Of a stretch of DNA of 64,000 nucleotides, positions 23,343-31,862 are shown piece by piece. Each line of letters opens with the position of its first letter. Position 1 is the first letter of the stretch. Position numbers and translations under genes: made by a program. The notes under the pieces are model-generated. The model was not told the DNA's origin. It was given only the letters and a program-made list of their open reading frames with translations, and searched no databases. The DNA comes from an uncultured Bacteroidales bacterium. GTDB taxonomy: Bacteria > Bacteroidota > Bacteroidia > Bacteroidales > UBA932. The DNA lies in the NCBI GenBank assembly GCA_900319855.1, contig ONQC01000004.1:124001-188000 (forward strand), in the 5' to 3' direction.

Positions 23343-24710
23343 ATGAAAAAATACAGATTTATCGCAGCGGTTTTGGCTGCAGGTGCGGCGGCGCTTTCCG
23401 TCAGCGCACAGACCCTGAAAATGGAGCCCCAGGTGGTCGGCGTGACGACCTATGAGGCATCCACGGCCGTCAATCTCGTGGTCGTGAAGCCGGAAATCCG
23501 GCTGGTCAATCCCGACCCCTCCGTATTCACGGTCAATACAAACGGTACGGAACGCAATGTCCTGTCCATATATCCGTCCGACGCCCGGGGCGCCTTCAAC
23601 CCTGAAGGCGAATACCTCGCGCTGGGTCTTGAAAAATCCACCGGCCGCGGTCTCGGCCTTTCCAAGGCCGGCAATGTCTGGCGGCAGGAGTATGCTGTCA
23701 AAGTCGGTCTCAAGCAGGGTAAGGTGCTGAAAGTTGGGAAGCAGAAATACACGGCGATCGAGTGCGCGACCGACAAGGCCCTCACGGATTTCCTCTCCGA
23801 AGCCGACTATTTCAACAAAGGTTCCTTCACGGGCAAGTCGACCGGTAAGGTCGGGGATGAAACGCTGACCTATGCCGCGTATGAACCCTGGTCCCTCAAG
23901 GGCGACGGAAAGGCCAACCCGCTCGTGATCTGGCTGCATGGCGGCGGCGAAGGCGGCCTTGACGTGTCGATCACCCTGCTGGGCAATGAAGTCGTCTCCC
24001 TGATCCGTCCGCAGATCCAGTCGCATTTCACGACGGAAGGCGGTGCCAACGGCGCCTATGTCCTCTCGATCCAGTGCCCGACCATGTGGATGGGTACGGC
24101 CTATGGCTTCGGTCACGGCGAATATCCTTCCCTGTATTCTGACGTCCTGAAATCCTGCATTGATTACTATATCGGCCAGAATCCGGATGTGGACCGCAAC
24201 CGTATCTACCTGGGCGGATGCTCCAACGGCGGTTACATGACCATGAACATGCTGATCCGCCATCCGAAATTCTTCGCGGCTGCCTATCCGACCTGCGAAG
24301 CCTATATGGACCAGTATATTTCGGATGTCCAGATCCAGCAGCTCGCCGAAGAGAACATCTGGATCGTCCAGTCCTATGATGACACGACCGTGGATCCCAA
24401 GACGCATTGCATCCCGACCTTCCAGCGCCTGATGAAAGCCGGAGCAAAGAATGTGTGGATGTCCATGTTCGAGAGCGTGGAAGGCATCGACAATCCTGGA
24501 CAGAAACTCTTCGGACACTTCTCCTGGTGCTATCTGTTCAATGATGTCGTGACCCATTCCCAGGAGCAGAGCGCCGGGGATGTCAAACCTTCGAACAACG
24601 GCGGCGGCAGCGTTGCCCCGCAGGGCCATGCGAACATCTACGAGTGGATGAACGCCCAGGTCCTCACGGCTCCGGAGGCACCCCAGCCGCAGAACGGCCG
24701 GAGAAGATAG
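23343..24710 (+). CDS. Secreted PHB-depolymerase-like esterase, copy 2
   Basis: This is a paralogue of the preceding gene over its whole length (455 residues) with the same layout: signal peptide (MKKYRFIAAV..., cut near VSA/Q23), N-terminal beta domain, oxyanion loop WLHGGGEGG, nucleophile GGCSNGGYM (Ser294), an Asp in QSYDDTTV and a His in GHFSW. Differences are spread along the sequence, so the duplication is old rather than recent. The two copies probably have related but not identical substrates. A strong terminator follows. Confidence 0.86.
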   Translation: MKKYRFIAAVLAAGAAALSVSAQTLKMEPQVVGVTTYEASTAVNLVVVKPEIRLVNPDPSVFTVNTNGTERNVLSIYPSDARGAFNPEGEYLALGLEKSTGRGLGLSKAGNVWRQEYAVKVGLKQGKVLKVGKQKYTAIECATDKALTDFLSEADYFNKGSFTGKSTGKVGDETLTYAAYEPWSLKGDGKANPLVIWLHGGGEGGLDVSITLLGNEVVSLIRPQIQSHFTTEGGANGAYVLSIQCPTMWMGTAYGFGHGEYPSLYSDVLKSCIDYYIGQNPDVDRNRIYLGGCSNGGYMTMNMLIRHPKFFAAAYPTCEAYMDQYISDVQIQQLAEENIWIVQSYDDTTVDPKTHCIPTFQRLMKAGAKNVWMSMFESVEGIDNPGQKLFGHFSWCYLFNDVVTHSQEQSAGDVKPSNNGGGSVAPQGHANIYEWMNAQVLTAPEAPQPQNGRRR

Positions 24711-24730
24711 TCTCCATTTGCCAGTAAAAG

Positions 24731-24760
24731 AAAACCGGTCGCTTCAGGCGGCCGGTTTTT
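24731..24760. terminator. Bidirectional terminator after the esterase pair
   Basis: AAAACCGG (24731-24738) pairs with CCGGTTTT (24752-24759), extended inwards to about 12 bp with a TTCA loop and flanked by A and T runs. It serves the esterase genes (+) and the PAP2 gene (-), whose stop codon lies inside it. Confidence 0.85.
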
Positions 24761-25346
24761 CTATGTATCTGCGGATCACCCATCGGGCCGCCAGCCCCAG
24801 CAGCCACCCGAACAGACAGCCGATCAGGATGCCCGTCAGCACATCTCCCAGATAATGCTTCCCGGCGAAAATGCGGCTGAGCGAAACCAGGGTTGCCCAG
24901 GTCAGGATTGCGGCGGCATATTTGCGATAGGGAAGGCTTTTGTCATTGCGGAAAGCCAGGATCGAGCAGACGGCCAGACCGAAAGCGTTGGCCGAGTGGG
25001 CGGAATAGAAACCGAACAGGTTGCCCCGTCCTTCGAGCATGTGCAGTCCTCCTTCCAGCATCCGGGTGCTGTAGCAGGGCCGGAGCCGGGCCACCCCGTC
25101 TTTGATCAGGTTGGCGAACTGGTCGCAGGCGACGATCGTCAGCAGGATCGATGCGATGGCGACCAGCGCCTTTTTCCATCCGAGCCGGTAGAACAGGAAT
25201 ACGATGATCATCCCGTACAGCGGCACCCAGAACCATCTCTTGGACAGGAACAGGAAGACATGGTCTGATACAAAGGAATGGAAACTGTTGATCAGGAGGG
25301 TGATGTCCTGATCAAGGCTGTGGATGGTATGGAGGGTATCGTTCAC
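24744..25346 (-). CDS. PAP2 superfamily membrane phosphatase
   Basis: The 200-residue membrane protein has about five to six hydrophobic segments and the three PAP2 motifs: KDGVARLRP (82-90), YSAHSANA (114-121) and SRIFAGKHYLGD (157-168), with the catalytic His residues present. Family members remove phosphate from lipid phosphates such as undecaprenyl pyrophosphate or phosphatidic acid on the outer face of the inner membrane. The substrate is open. It is the last gene of the leftward operon hpt-adk, obgE, PAP2, starting 4 bp after obgE. Confidence 0.9.
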   Translation of the reverse strand: MNDTLHTIHSLDQDITLLINSFHSFVSDHVFLFLSKRWFWVPLYGMIIVFLFYRLGWKKALVAIASILLTIVACDQFANLIKDGVARLRPCYSTRMLEGGLHMLEGRGNLFGFYSAHSANAFGLAVCSILAFRNDKSLPYRKYAAAILTWATLVSLSRIFAGKHYLGDVLTGILIGCLFGWLLGLAARWVIRRYIEKPAA

Positions 25347-25350
25347 GGAA

Positions 25351-26343
25351 TCAGCCGTTCAGCGCTTCCCAAAGGAGGTCTTTGAGCTCCGGCAGACCTT
25401 CTCCCGTCACGGAGGAGATCAGGACGGACGGTATGCTTTTCGGCAGGTGCCGCCGGACGCGCTTGCGCATCTCGTCATCGGCAATGTCGCACTTGGTCAC
25501 GGCCAGGATCCGGTCCTTCGCCAGCAGCTCGGGATTGTACATCTTGAGCTCCTTCAGCAGGACCTTGTAGCTCTCGTTGACATTCTCCTCTTCCGCGCTG
25601 ACCATGAACAGCAGGACCGAGTTCCGCTCGATGTGGCGCAGGAACCGCAGGCCGATTCCCTTGCCTTCGTGGGCGCCTTCGATGATCCCCGGGATATCCG
25701 CCATCACGAACGAACGGTCGTCATGGTAGCGGACGATGCCCAGGTTCGGCTCCAGGGTCGTGAAGGCGTAATTGGCGATCTTGGGCTTGGCGGAGGTAAT
25801 TGCCGCCAGCAGGGTGGATTTGCCCGCATTGGGGAATCCGACCAGTCCGACATCGGCCAGCACCTTGAGTTCCAGGATAAACCAGCCTTCCTGCCCTTCT
25901 TCGCCGGGTTGGGCGTAACGGGGCGTCTGGTTGGTCGCGCTCTTGAAATTGTTGTTGCCAAGGCCGCCTTTGCCGCCGCGGCAGAGGATGAACTCGCTTC
26001 CGTTTTCAACCAGTTCGGCCAGCTGCTCGCCGGTCTCGGCATCCTTGACGACCGTCCCGACCGGGACATCCAGGATAATGTCGGTCCCTTGTTTCCCTTT
26101 GCACAGTCCGCCGCTTCCGGGCGCCCCGTTCTCGGCCCGGACCACCTTGCGGTATTTCAGGTGGATCAGCGTCCAGAACTGGGTATTGGCACGCAGGATG
26201 ACATGGCCGCCCCGGCCGCCGTCACCACCGTCCGGCCCGCCCTTCGGGATGTATTTCGCCCGGTACAGGTGGGTCGATCCGGCGCCGCCGTGGCCGGAGG
26301 CGCAGAAAATCTTGACGTAATCTATGAAATTGCTGTCAGCCAT
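25351..26343 (-). CDS. obgE: Obg/CgtA GTPase
   Basis: Obg is a ribosome-associated GTPase acting in large-subunit maturation and stress control. The 330-residue protein has the glycine-rich Obg fold (1-158; [14 protein letters not shown] and RGGKGGLGN) and then a G domain with GFPNAGKST (G1), DIPG (G3) and TKCD (G4). It ends soon after the G domain without a long C-terminal extension, as in many Bacteroidetes. It lies 6 bp after the Hpt-Adk gene. Confidence 0.96.
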   Translation of the reverse strand: MADSNFIDYVKIFCASGHGGAGSTHLYRAKYIPKGGPDGGDGGRGGHVILRANTQFWTLIHLKYRKVVRAENGAPGSGGLCKGKQGTDIILDVPVGTVVKDAETGEQLAELVENGSEFILCRGGKGGLGNNNFKSATNQTPRYAQPGEEGQEGWFILELKVLADVGLVGFPNAGKSTLLAAITSAKPKIANYAFTTLEPNLGIVRYHDDRSFVMADIPGIIEGAHEGKGIGLRFLRHIERNSVLLFMVSAEEENVNESYKVLLKELKMYNPELLAKDRILAVTKCDIADDEMRKRVRRHLPKSIPSVLISSVTGEGLPELKDLLWEALNG

Positions 26344-26349
26344 CTGGGA

Positions 26350-27495
26350 TCAGAGACGGTCCATTTCGGTGAAGATCTTGGCGCGGACTTCTTCGATGGT
26401 GCCGGTGCCGTCGATTTCGGTGTATTTGCCGGCCTTGCGGTAGAAGTCGATGAGCGGTTCGGTCTTCTCGTGATAGGTGCGGATCCGGGTGTTGATGGTG
26501 TCTTCGGATGCATCGTCGGCGCGTCCCTCGATGGCGGCGCGGTGCTGGATGCGCTCCTTGATCATCTCGTCCGGAATCATGATGGAAACGACGGAGGTGA
26601 CACCCTCGCCGCGGGCGGCGAGGATCTTGTCCAGCGCCTCGGCCTGCGCGATCGTACGCGGGAAGCCGTCCAGCAAGAAGCCGGATACGCCTTTCACGGT
26701 GTCGAATTCATGCTCGATCATGCCTTCGACCACTTCGTCGGGGACGAGTTCGCCGGCATCGATCAGGCTCTTGGCCTTGAGACCGAGTTTGGTGTTGGCG
26801 GCGATCTCCTTGCGGAGCAGCGCACCGGTGGAAATGTGGCAGAGGTTGAATTTCTCCACCATGGCGGAAGCCTGGGTGCCTTTGCCCGCACCCGGAGGAC
26901 CGAAGAGGATGTAGTACTTCATTGTATGATCGATAACATGATAATCCGGATCGGGATCCAGGACGTAGATGTCCCGGAAGTTGCGTCCGACTTCGTCATA
27001 GTCCAGTCCGAAGCCGACGATGAAGTCGTTCGGAATCTCCATGGCGACATAGTCCAGCTTGATGTCCTTGTCATAGACGGCGGGCTTGAGCAGCATGGTG
27101 CAGATCCTGACCTCGCTGGCGCCTCTTTCGCGGACGATCCGGCTCAGGTCCTGGATCGTATTGCCGGTATCCACGATGTCTTCCACGATGATGACGCGGC
27201 GGTCCTTGAGGCTGCCGGTCACGCCCATGACCTCGCGGACCTGGCCCGTCGAGCGGGTCCCGACGTAGGAGGAAAGCTTCATGGAGACCAGTTCGCAATT
27301 GAAAGTGAGCCGTTTCATGAGTTCGGCCGTAAACATGATGGAGCCGTTCAGGATGCACAGGAGGACAGGGATGTCGGTGCAGCCTTCGAAATCCGCGTTG
27401 ATGCGGGCGGCTACCTGGTCGATGGCTTTTTCAATTTCTTCGTGAGAGAGGAACGGTTTGAATGTCTTGTCGAGGAGTTTGATTTTCTTTTCCAT
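26350..27495 (-). CDS. hpt-adk: Fused hypoxanthine phosphoribosyltransferase - adenylate kinase
   Basis: One uninterrupted frame of 381 residues holds two enzymes. Residues 1-180 are a purine phosphoribosyltransferase with ILNGSIMFTAEL and the PRPP loop VIIVEDIVDTGNT (101-113), making IMP or GMP from the free base. A short linker (DPDPDYHVIDHT) leads to adenylate kinase from 192: P-loop GPPGAGKGT (199-207), ISTGALLR, DGFPRT and a short LID (EGRADD), with no Cys zinc site. AMP, ADP and IMP supply would thus be coupled. ATG at 27495 (MEKKIKLLDK) is preferred to an ATG 24 bases upstream. It is the first gene of the operon with obgE and PAP2. Confidence 0.93.
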   Translation of the reverse strand: MEKKIKLLDKTFKPFLSHEEIEKAIDQVAARINADFEGCTDIPVLLCILNGSIMFTAELMKRLTFNCELVSMKLSSYVGTRSTGQVREVMGVTGSLKDRRVIIVEDIVDTGNTIQDLSRIVRERGASEVRICTMLLKPAVYDKDIKLDYVAMEIPNDFIVGFGLDYDEVGRNFRDIYVLDPDPDYHVIDHTMKYYILFGPPGAGKGTQASAMVEKFNLCHISTGALLRKEIAANTKLGLKAKSLIDAGELVPDEVVEGMIEHEFDTVKGVSGFLLDGFPRTIAQAEALDKILAARGEGVTSVVSIMIPDEMIKERIQHRAAIEGRADDASEDTINTRIRTYHEKTEPLIDFYRKAGKYTEIDGTGTIEEVRAKIFTEMDRL

Positions 27496-27518
27496 GGTTG
27501 CTTGGCAAATCGGATTCA

Positions 27519-27526
27519 CAAAAATA
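27519..27526 (-). promoter_or_regulatory. -7 box TATTTTTG before hpt-adk
   Basis: An exact TAnnTTTG match lies 23 bases before the ATG at 27495. The -33 region is AT-rich but has no TTG at the right spacing. The box overlaps the alternative start at 27519, favouring the 27495 start. Confidence 0.45.
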
Positions 27527-27615
27527 AGGTTTTTTCACTAAAAAACGTAAAAAATACAGTGCGATGCGGTCCTGCGCAACAAAGTGTGTCGGCATTCCGG
27601 CTATCTTGGCTGCCG

Positions 27616-29250
27616 ATGAAAAGATTATTATGCCTATTGTGTTTGCTGACGGGATTTTTCGGGACCGGCCGGGCGCAGGAAGAGAACTTCGGCGTCCTCG
27701 TCGGTGAAACGGAAATCGAGGCCCTGGATATTTCGCAAGTGGAACGGCTGGAACATCTCCTGGCCCATCCGCTTCGGATCAACGAGCTCTCGCGGAGCCG
27801 TTTGCTTTCCAGCGGCTTGTTTTCCCGTTATCAGGTCGCCACCTTGTTGGATTGGCGGGAAAACGAGGGGGATATCCTGTCGGCCGGAGAACTGGCCCTG
27901 GTCGACGGTTTCGGCCTCCGCCAGGCGGAGTTGCTGGCGCCTTTCCTTTCTTTTGTCTCCGACCGGTTGCCGGGGCAGTCCCGCCGGAAACCGGAGTTGC
28001 AGGCGGAGATGATCCTGCGGGGAGCCTGGCGTGGAGGAGAGGGCAGCGGCGGAGGCCGGCTGACCTTGTCCCGGGAAGACCGGTGGGAAGCCGGCGCCGC
28101 CGCCCGGACCGTATATGGAGAGCGCCTGGACTGGCCGCCCTCCGGCCGGGCCGCTTACGTGGCGGTATACCGGCGCCGGTTCCGGGTGATCCTGGGGGAC
28201 TTCCAGGCCCGGTTCGGGCAGGGACTGGCGCTGTGGAGCGGGTTCTCGCTCAGCGGCATCGCATCGCCGGCCGCGGCCATCCGCCGCCCGTCGGGCCTGT
28301 CGGTGTGCCGCTCGTATGCCGGATCGGGTTTCCGGGGCATCGCGGCTGACCTGGAATCCGGCCGGTGGACGTTTTCCGGTCTGGCTGCCCATGGCGGCCC
28401 GGCCGCCGGCAATATCGCGTGGTTCGGCCGTTATGGACAGGTATCGGCGACGGCGCTGTACCGCCCGGATGCTACCGGCCGGATTTCCCTGGACGGGCGC
28501 TTCTGCCGGAGCGGAACGGATCTGTTCGCGGAAGTGGCCCGGGACCTGCCATCCGGCCTGACGGCGGCCGTCGGCGGCGTGATCCTTCCGGTGGGAGAGG
28601 GCGGGCGTCTGGCTGTCGTAGCCCGGCATTATCCGACCGGCTATCTGGCGAAGGACGCCGGGGCGGTCCGTAGCGGTACGAAGGTCTCCGATGAAACAGG
28701 GGCGGCTGTCGCTTTCAGCCATGTGCGGTGGACGGCGTCGCTGGATGCCGCCTGGCATCCTTCCAAAAGACAGGGTCAGGTGAAGTTCCTTTCTGCCGGC
28801 ACGTTGCTGCAGCGGGGCGCCTGGACCTGGAAATACCGGATCGCGGGGCGGTACCGGAGCGCGGAACCCCGTTGCCGGATGGGATTGCGCTCAGACCTTC
28901 TTTGGCAGCAGGGGCCCTGGCTTGTAACCGGGCGGATTGAAACGGCCTATTCCCGGAAAACCGGTCTGTTGGGTTATGCGGAAGCCGGATGGAAGGGCCT
29001 AAAAGGACAGCTCTGGGTCCGTGGAACGGTATTCCGGATCGATGACTGGGAGAGCCGGATCTACGCCTATGAACGCAATGCGCCCGGGAACTTCTCGGTC
29101 CCGGCCTATTATGGCCGTGGTTGCGAAGGTGCCCTCTATGCCGGTCGGAAGGGCCGGAAATGGGCAGCCTGGCTGCAGGCCTCGCTGCTTTGCCGAAAAG
29201 AAAAGCCCGGCAGGGCCGGGCTCAAACTTCAGGTGCAGCGCACGTGGTAG
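27616..29250 (+). CDS. Helix-hairpin-helix outer-membrane protein
   Basis: This protein of about 544 residues has a signal peptide (MKRLLCLLCLLTGFFGTGRAQ). An N-terminal ComEA-like helix-hairpin-helix region follows (about 25-115: DISQVERLEHLLAHPLRI ... ELALVDGFG). The rest is a long run of alternating strands with Arg and aromatic residues and ends ...LQVQRTW, as expected of an outer-membrane beta-barrel. Bacteroidetes have such HhH plus barrel proteins with no settled role; DNA contact at the cell surface is only a guess. It ends one base before the convergent lytic transglycosylase gene. Confidence 0.75.
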   Translation: MKRLLCLLCLLTGFFGTGRAQEENFGVLVGETEIEALDISQVERLEHLLAHPLRINELSRSRLLSSGLFSRYQVATLLDWRENEGDILSAGELALVDGFGLRQAELLAPFLSFVSDRLPGQSRRKPELQAEMILRGAWRGGEGSGGGRLTLSREDRWEAGAAARTVYGERLDWPPSGRAAYVAVYRRRFRVILGDFQARFGQGLALWSGFSLSGIASPAAAIRRPSGLSVCRSYAGSGFRGIAADLESGRWTFSGLAAHGGPAAGNIAWFGRYGQVSATALYRPDATGRISLDGRFCRSGTDLFAEVARDLPSGLTAAVGGVILPVGEGGRLAVVARHYPTGYLAKDAGAVRSGTKVSDETGAAVAFSHVRWTASLDAAWHPSKRQGQVKFLSAGTLLQRGAWTWKYRIAGRYRSAEPRCRMGLRSDLLWQQGPWLVTGRIETAYSRKTGLLGYAEAGWKGLKGQLWVRGTVFRIDDWESRIYAYERNAPGNFSVPAYYGRGCEGALYAGRKGRKWAAWLQASLLCRKEKPGRAGLKLQVQRTW

Positions 29251-29251
29251 G

Positions 29252-30952
29252 TTACTTGTGCGGAATCTTGATTTTCTGACCGACGCGGATGTTGTTGCCG
29301 ATGCCGTTGTATTTCTTGATCTCATCGGCGGAAACGCCGGGATAGCGGCGCGCAATCTCATAGAGGGTGTCGCCCTTCTTGACCGTGTACGTCGTGAAAC
29401 CGGCCTCGGAGGAAGCAGCCGAAGACTTGCTTTCAGACGAGGAAGACGAGGTCGACGTTTTCGTTGCCGGGGCGCTGCCGCCCTTGTAGATCTTCAGGCG
29501 TTGTCCGACCCGTACGGTATTGCTGTGGAGGTTGTTCCAACTCTTGATCTGGGCCACTGTCACGTGGTTCCGGGCGGCAATCTTGCCCAGGTAATCTCCT
29601 CGCTTGACAACGTAGGTGGTTACCGTCGAGGAAGAGGAACTGCCGGCGGCGCGGATGTTCTCCAGGGTGGCCGGGGAGAAGAGTTCTTTCGCCTTGTATG
29701 TGTACAGGGAGTCCTGATGGTCAATGAAGGAGGTCGTGTACTGGGAGGGAAGCCGCAAAATGTAGGGACTCTCATTGCCGGGGATCATGTCATGTATATA
29801 CTGCGGATTGAGTTCCCGGATCATGTCCATCGGGACGCCGACCAGCTCGGAGATCTGGGCGAAATGCAGGTTGCGGCGGATTTCGAAGGTATCCACATGG
29901 ACCGGCATGTCCACGTCCTGGGGCGTCAGTCCATGCTCCTTGTAGTAGCGGAAGGCATACATGGCGCCGACGAAGGCGGGGACGTAACCGCGGGTCTCAC
30001 GGGGAAGGTATTCGTAGATGGCCCAGAAATTATCGTTGCCGCCGGCGCGGCGGATGGCCTTGTTGACATTGCCGGATCCGCAGTTGTAAGAGGAAATCGC
30101 CAGGTTCCAGTCTCCGAAGATACGGTAGGCGTCCTGCAGGTAACGGGCCGCTGCATCCGTAGCCTTGACCGGGTCCAGGCGTTCATCTACATAGGAATTG
30201 ATCTTCAGCCCGTAACTCTTGGCCGTCGTATGCATGAACTGCCAGATGCCCTTGGCTCCGGCCCGGGAGACGGCCACGGGGTTGAGGGCGGATTCGATGA
30301 CGGCCATGTACTTGAGTTCCTCGGGCATGTTGTATTTGTTGAGGGTCTCCTCAAAGATGGGCATGTAGTAATCGGCCAGACCGAGCATGAGCTGCATCTT
30401 GGTGGGCATCTTCTCGGAATAGAGGATCATATAGTTCTTGACCGTCTCGTTATAGGGGAGGGTGATGTAGGCGTTCATCTTGGCGAGACGCTGCAGGAAG
30501 ACGGAGTCGGGGACGTTGGAGGTGAAATGCACCGAGTCCATGTTATACCCGATTTCCGGGCTCAACTCGTAGTTGGCCCGGCGTACCCGGCGGCTCTGGT
30601 ACCAGAGGTTGAGCAGGCTGTCGGTGATTTCCGGGGTATAGTCTTCGGGCGCAATGCCTGTGCCGAGGCGGTCCTCGTTTTCTTCGAAGATTTCGATCAT
30701 CTCCGCGGCAATGCTGTCGCTGGCATGGTATTGCTCCTGCATGTCCTCGAGTTGCTGCCGAAGTGCTTCGAGTTCGGCTTTCATCTCGTCATTCTCTTTC
30801 TGGAGCTGTTTCTTGCTCTTGAGCGGAAGGATTTTCAGGGGATTCTTCTCTTTTTCTTTCCCGGTCGTGCGGTCGGGGATCTGGGCGCCGGCCGGGGACA
30901 AAGACAAGAGGAAGGCGGCGAGGAGGGGAAGAAGGAGCGTTCGTATCTTCAT
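29252..30952 (-). CDS. MltD-like lytic transglycosylase with two LysM domains
   Basis: The enzyme cleaves peptidoglycan glycan strands to 1,6-anhydro-MurNAc ends. The 566-residue protein has a signal peptide (cut near AGA/Q24) and a Lys/Glu-rich coiled-coil segment (about 45-90). The SLT domain shows AVIESALNPVAVSRAGAKG with catalytic Glu220, GIWQFM and ISSYNCGSGNVNKAI. A Ser/Thr-rich linker then separates two LysM domains (about 445-490 and 519-566: VVKRGDYLGKIA and TVKKGDTLYEIA). It is periplasmic. It is the last gene of parA, parB, DUF5683, transglycosylase, an order conserved in Bacteroidetes that links chromosome partition with wall remodelling. Confidence 0.92.
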   Translation of the reverse strand: MKIRTLLLPLLAAFLLSLSPAGAQIPDRTTGKEKEKNPLKILPLKSKKQLQKENDEMKAELEALRQQLEDMQEQYHASDSIAAEMIEIFEENEDRLGTGIAPEDYTPEITDSLLNLWYQSRRVRRANYELSPEIGYNMDSVHFTSNVPDSVFLQRLAKMNAYITLPYNETVKNYMILYSEKMPTKMQLMLGLADYYMPIFEETLNKYNMPEELKYMAVIESALNPVAVSRAGAKGIWQFMHTTAKSYGLKINSYVDERLDPVKATDAAARYLQDAYRIFGDWNLAISSYNCGSGNVNKAIRRAGGNDNFWAIYEYLPRETRGYVPAFVGAMYAFRYYKEHGLTPQDVDMPVHVDTFEIRRNLHFAQISELVGVPMDMIRELNPQYIHDMIPGNESPYILRLPSQYTTSFIDHQDSLYTYKAKELFSPATLENIRAAGSSSSSTVTTYVVKRGDYLGKIAARNHVTVAQIKSWNNLHSNTVRVGQRLKIYKGGSAPATKTSTSSSSSESKSSAASSEAGFTTYTVKKGDTLYEIARRYPGVSADEIKKYNGIGNNIRVGQKIKIPHK

Positions 30953-30956
30953 GTTA

Positions 30957-31859
30957 TCAGAATCTCAGGCCCAGGCTCATGCCGAAGGCGGGTTGGTTAC
31001 CAAATGCATACGTGCGCTCCGGCGCGATGACGGCCGGGGCGACGCGGAGGGAGATATCGTCGGAAACTTCGAAATCCTGCATGTAGGCAAACACGTTTGC
31101 ATCAATGACTTGCAGGAGGTAGAAACCGGCCAGCGCAACGATGGAGTAGTCACGGTAGCGGCGGAAGACATTCCGGTAGTACAGCGCTGTCTGTGCCGGC
31201 ACCGGACCGTCATAGGTCCCGTCTTCGGACGTGGCTTCATTGTGGATCCGCTTGTAGCGCTGGTAGTTGGTGTTGTTGGTTATCAGAAGGCTGGCCGACA
31301 CGATCATGCCGGTGTAGTAGAGGGGGATTTTCCAGTATTCTCCGTTGTAGGCCTGTCCCAGTCCGGGGAGCAGGATGGAATACAGGGTGGCGCGCCCGGG
31401 CAGGTGCGGACTGTCCGTCGGGTAGAAGGCGACGCCGTCCAGCAGCGCGCCCCAGTAGATGAGTCCCGTTCCGGCGAACATCAGGTTGCTCATCAGTTTG
31501 TCATGGTCGCTGCCTCCGTCATTGTACCGGTGGCGATAGTGGATGCCCAGGCCGGCCGTGGCGGCGAGTCCGCCGTAAATGACCGGGAGTTTCCAATACT
31601 GGCGATTGTAGACCTGCTGGCCGCCGACGAAGAGGGTCGAACCGGCGAACATGGTGCCGATCTTCGCTTCCTTCTTGTGCCGGAGGCCGCCGAAATAGTC
31701 TTTGAAAGAGAACATGACATCCGTCGAGTCGCGGCCGAGGGTATCCGCGTCGTCGTTGTACTGCTGGGAGAAGGCTTCTTCCCGGAACTGGCCCCGTGCC
31801 GGCAGGATGGCCAGCAGCAGGAGCCCGAGGCAGATCAGGATGCCAAAGCGTTTTTGCAT
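30957..31859 (-). CDS. DUF5683 domain membrane protein
   Basis: The 300-residue protein has a signal peptide (MQKRFGILICLGLLLLAILPARG). Several Gly/Tyr-rich hydrophobic segments follow, including the DUF5683 hallmark YSILLPGLGQAYNGEYWKIPLYYTG and an earlier similar segment, QVYNRQYWKLPVIYGGLAATAGLG. It ends in Phe (GLRF), as outer-membrane barrels do. The function is unknown. It is always found between parB and the lytic transglycosylase in related genomes, as here (3-4 bp gaps), suggesting a wall- or partition-linked role. Confidence 0.85.
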   Translation of the reverse strand: MQKRFGILICLGLLLLAILPARGQFREEAFSQQYNDDADTLGRDSTDVMFSFKDYFGGLRHKKEAKIGTMFAGSTLFVGGQQVYNRQYWKLPVIYGGLAATAGLGIHYRHRYNDGGSDHDKLMSNLMFAGTGLIYWGALLDGVAFYPTDSPHLPGRATLYSILLPGLGQAYNGEYWKIPLYYTGMIVSASLLITNNTNYQRYKRIHNEATSEDGTYDGPVPAQTALYYRNVFRRYRDYSIVALAGFYLLQVIDANVFAYMQDFEVSDDISLRVAPAVIAPERTYAFGNQPAFGMSLGLRF

Positions 31860-31862
31860 AAG

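Noticed and set aside
21956-24710. Considered a recent duplication or assembly duplicate of one esterase gene
   Set aside because: The two copies differ at many positions throughout, so both are real and the duplication is old.
25324-27615. Very long rightward open frame merging into the HhH protein (would give 1308 residues)
   Set aside because: The first two thirds are antisense to obgE and hpt-adk, both unmistakable. Only the part from the ATG at 27616 has a signal peptide and a sensible fold.
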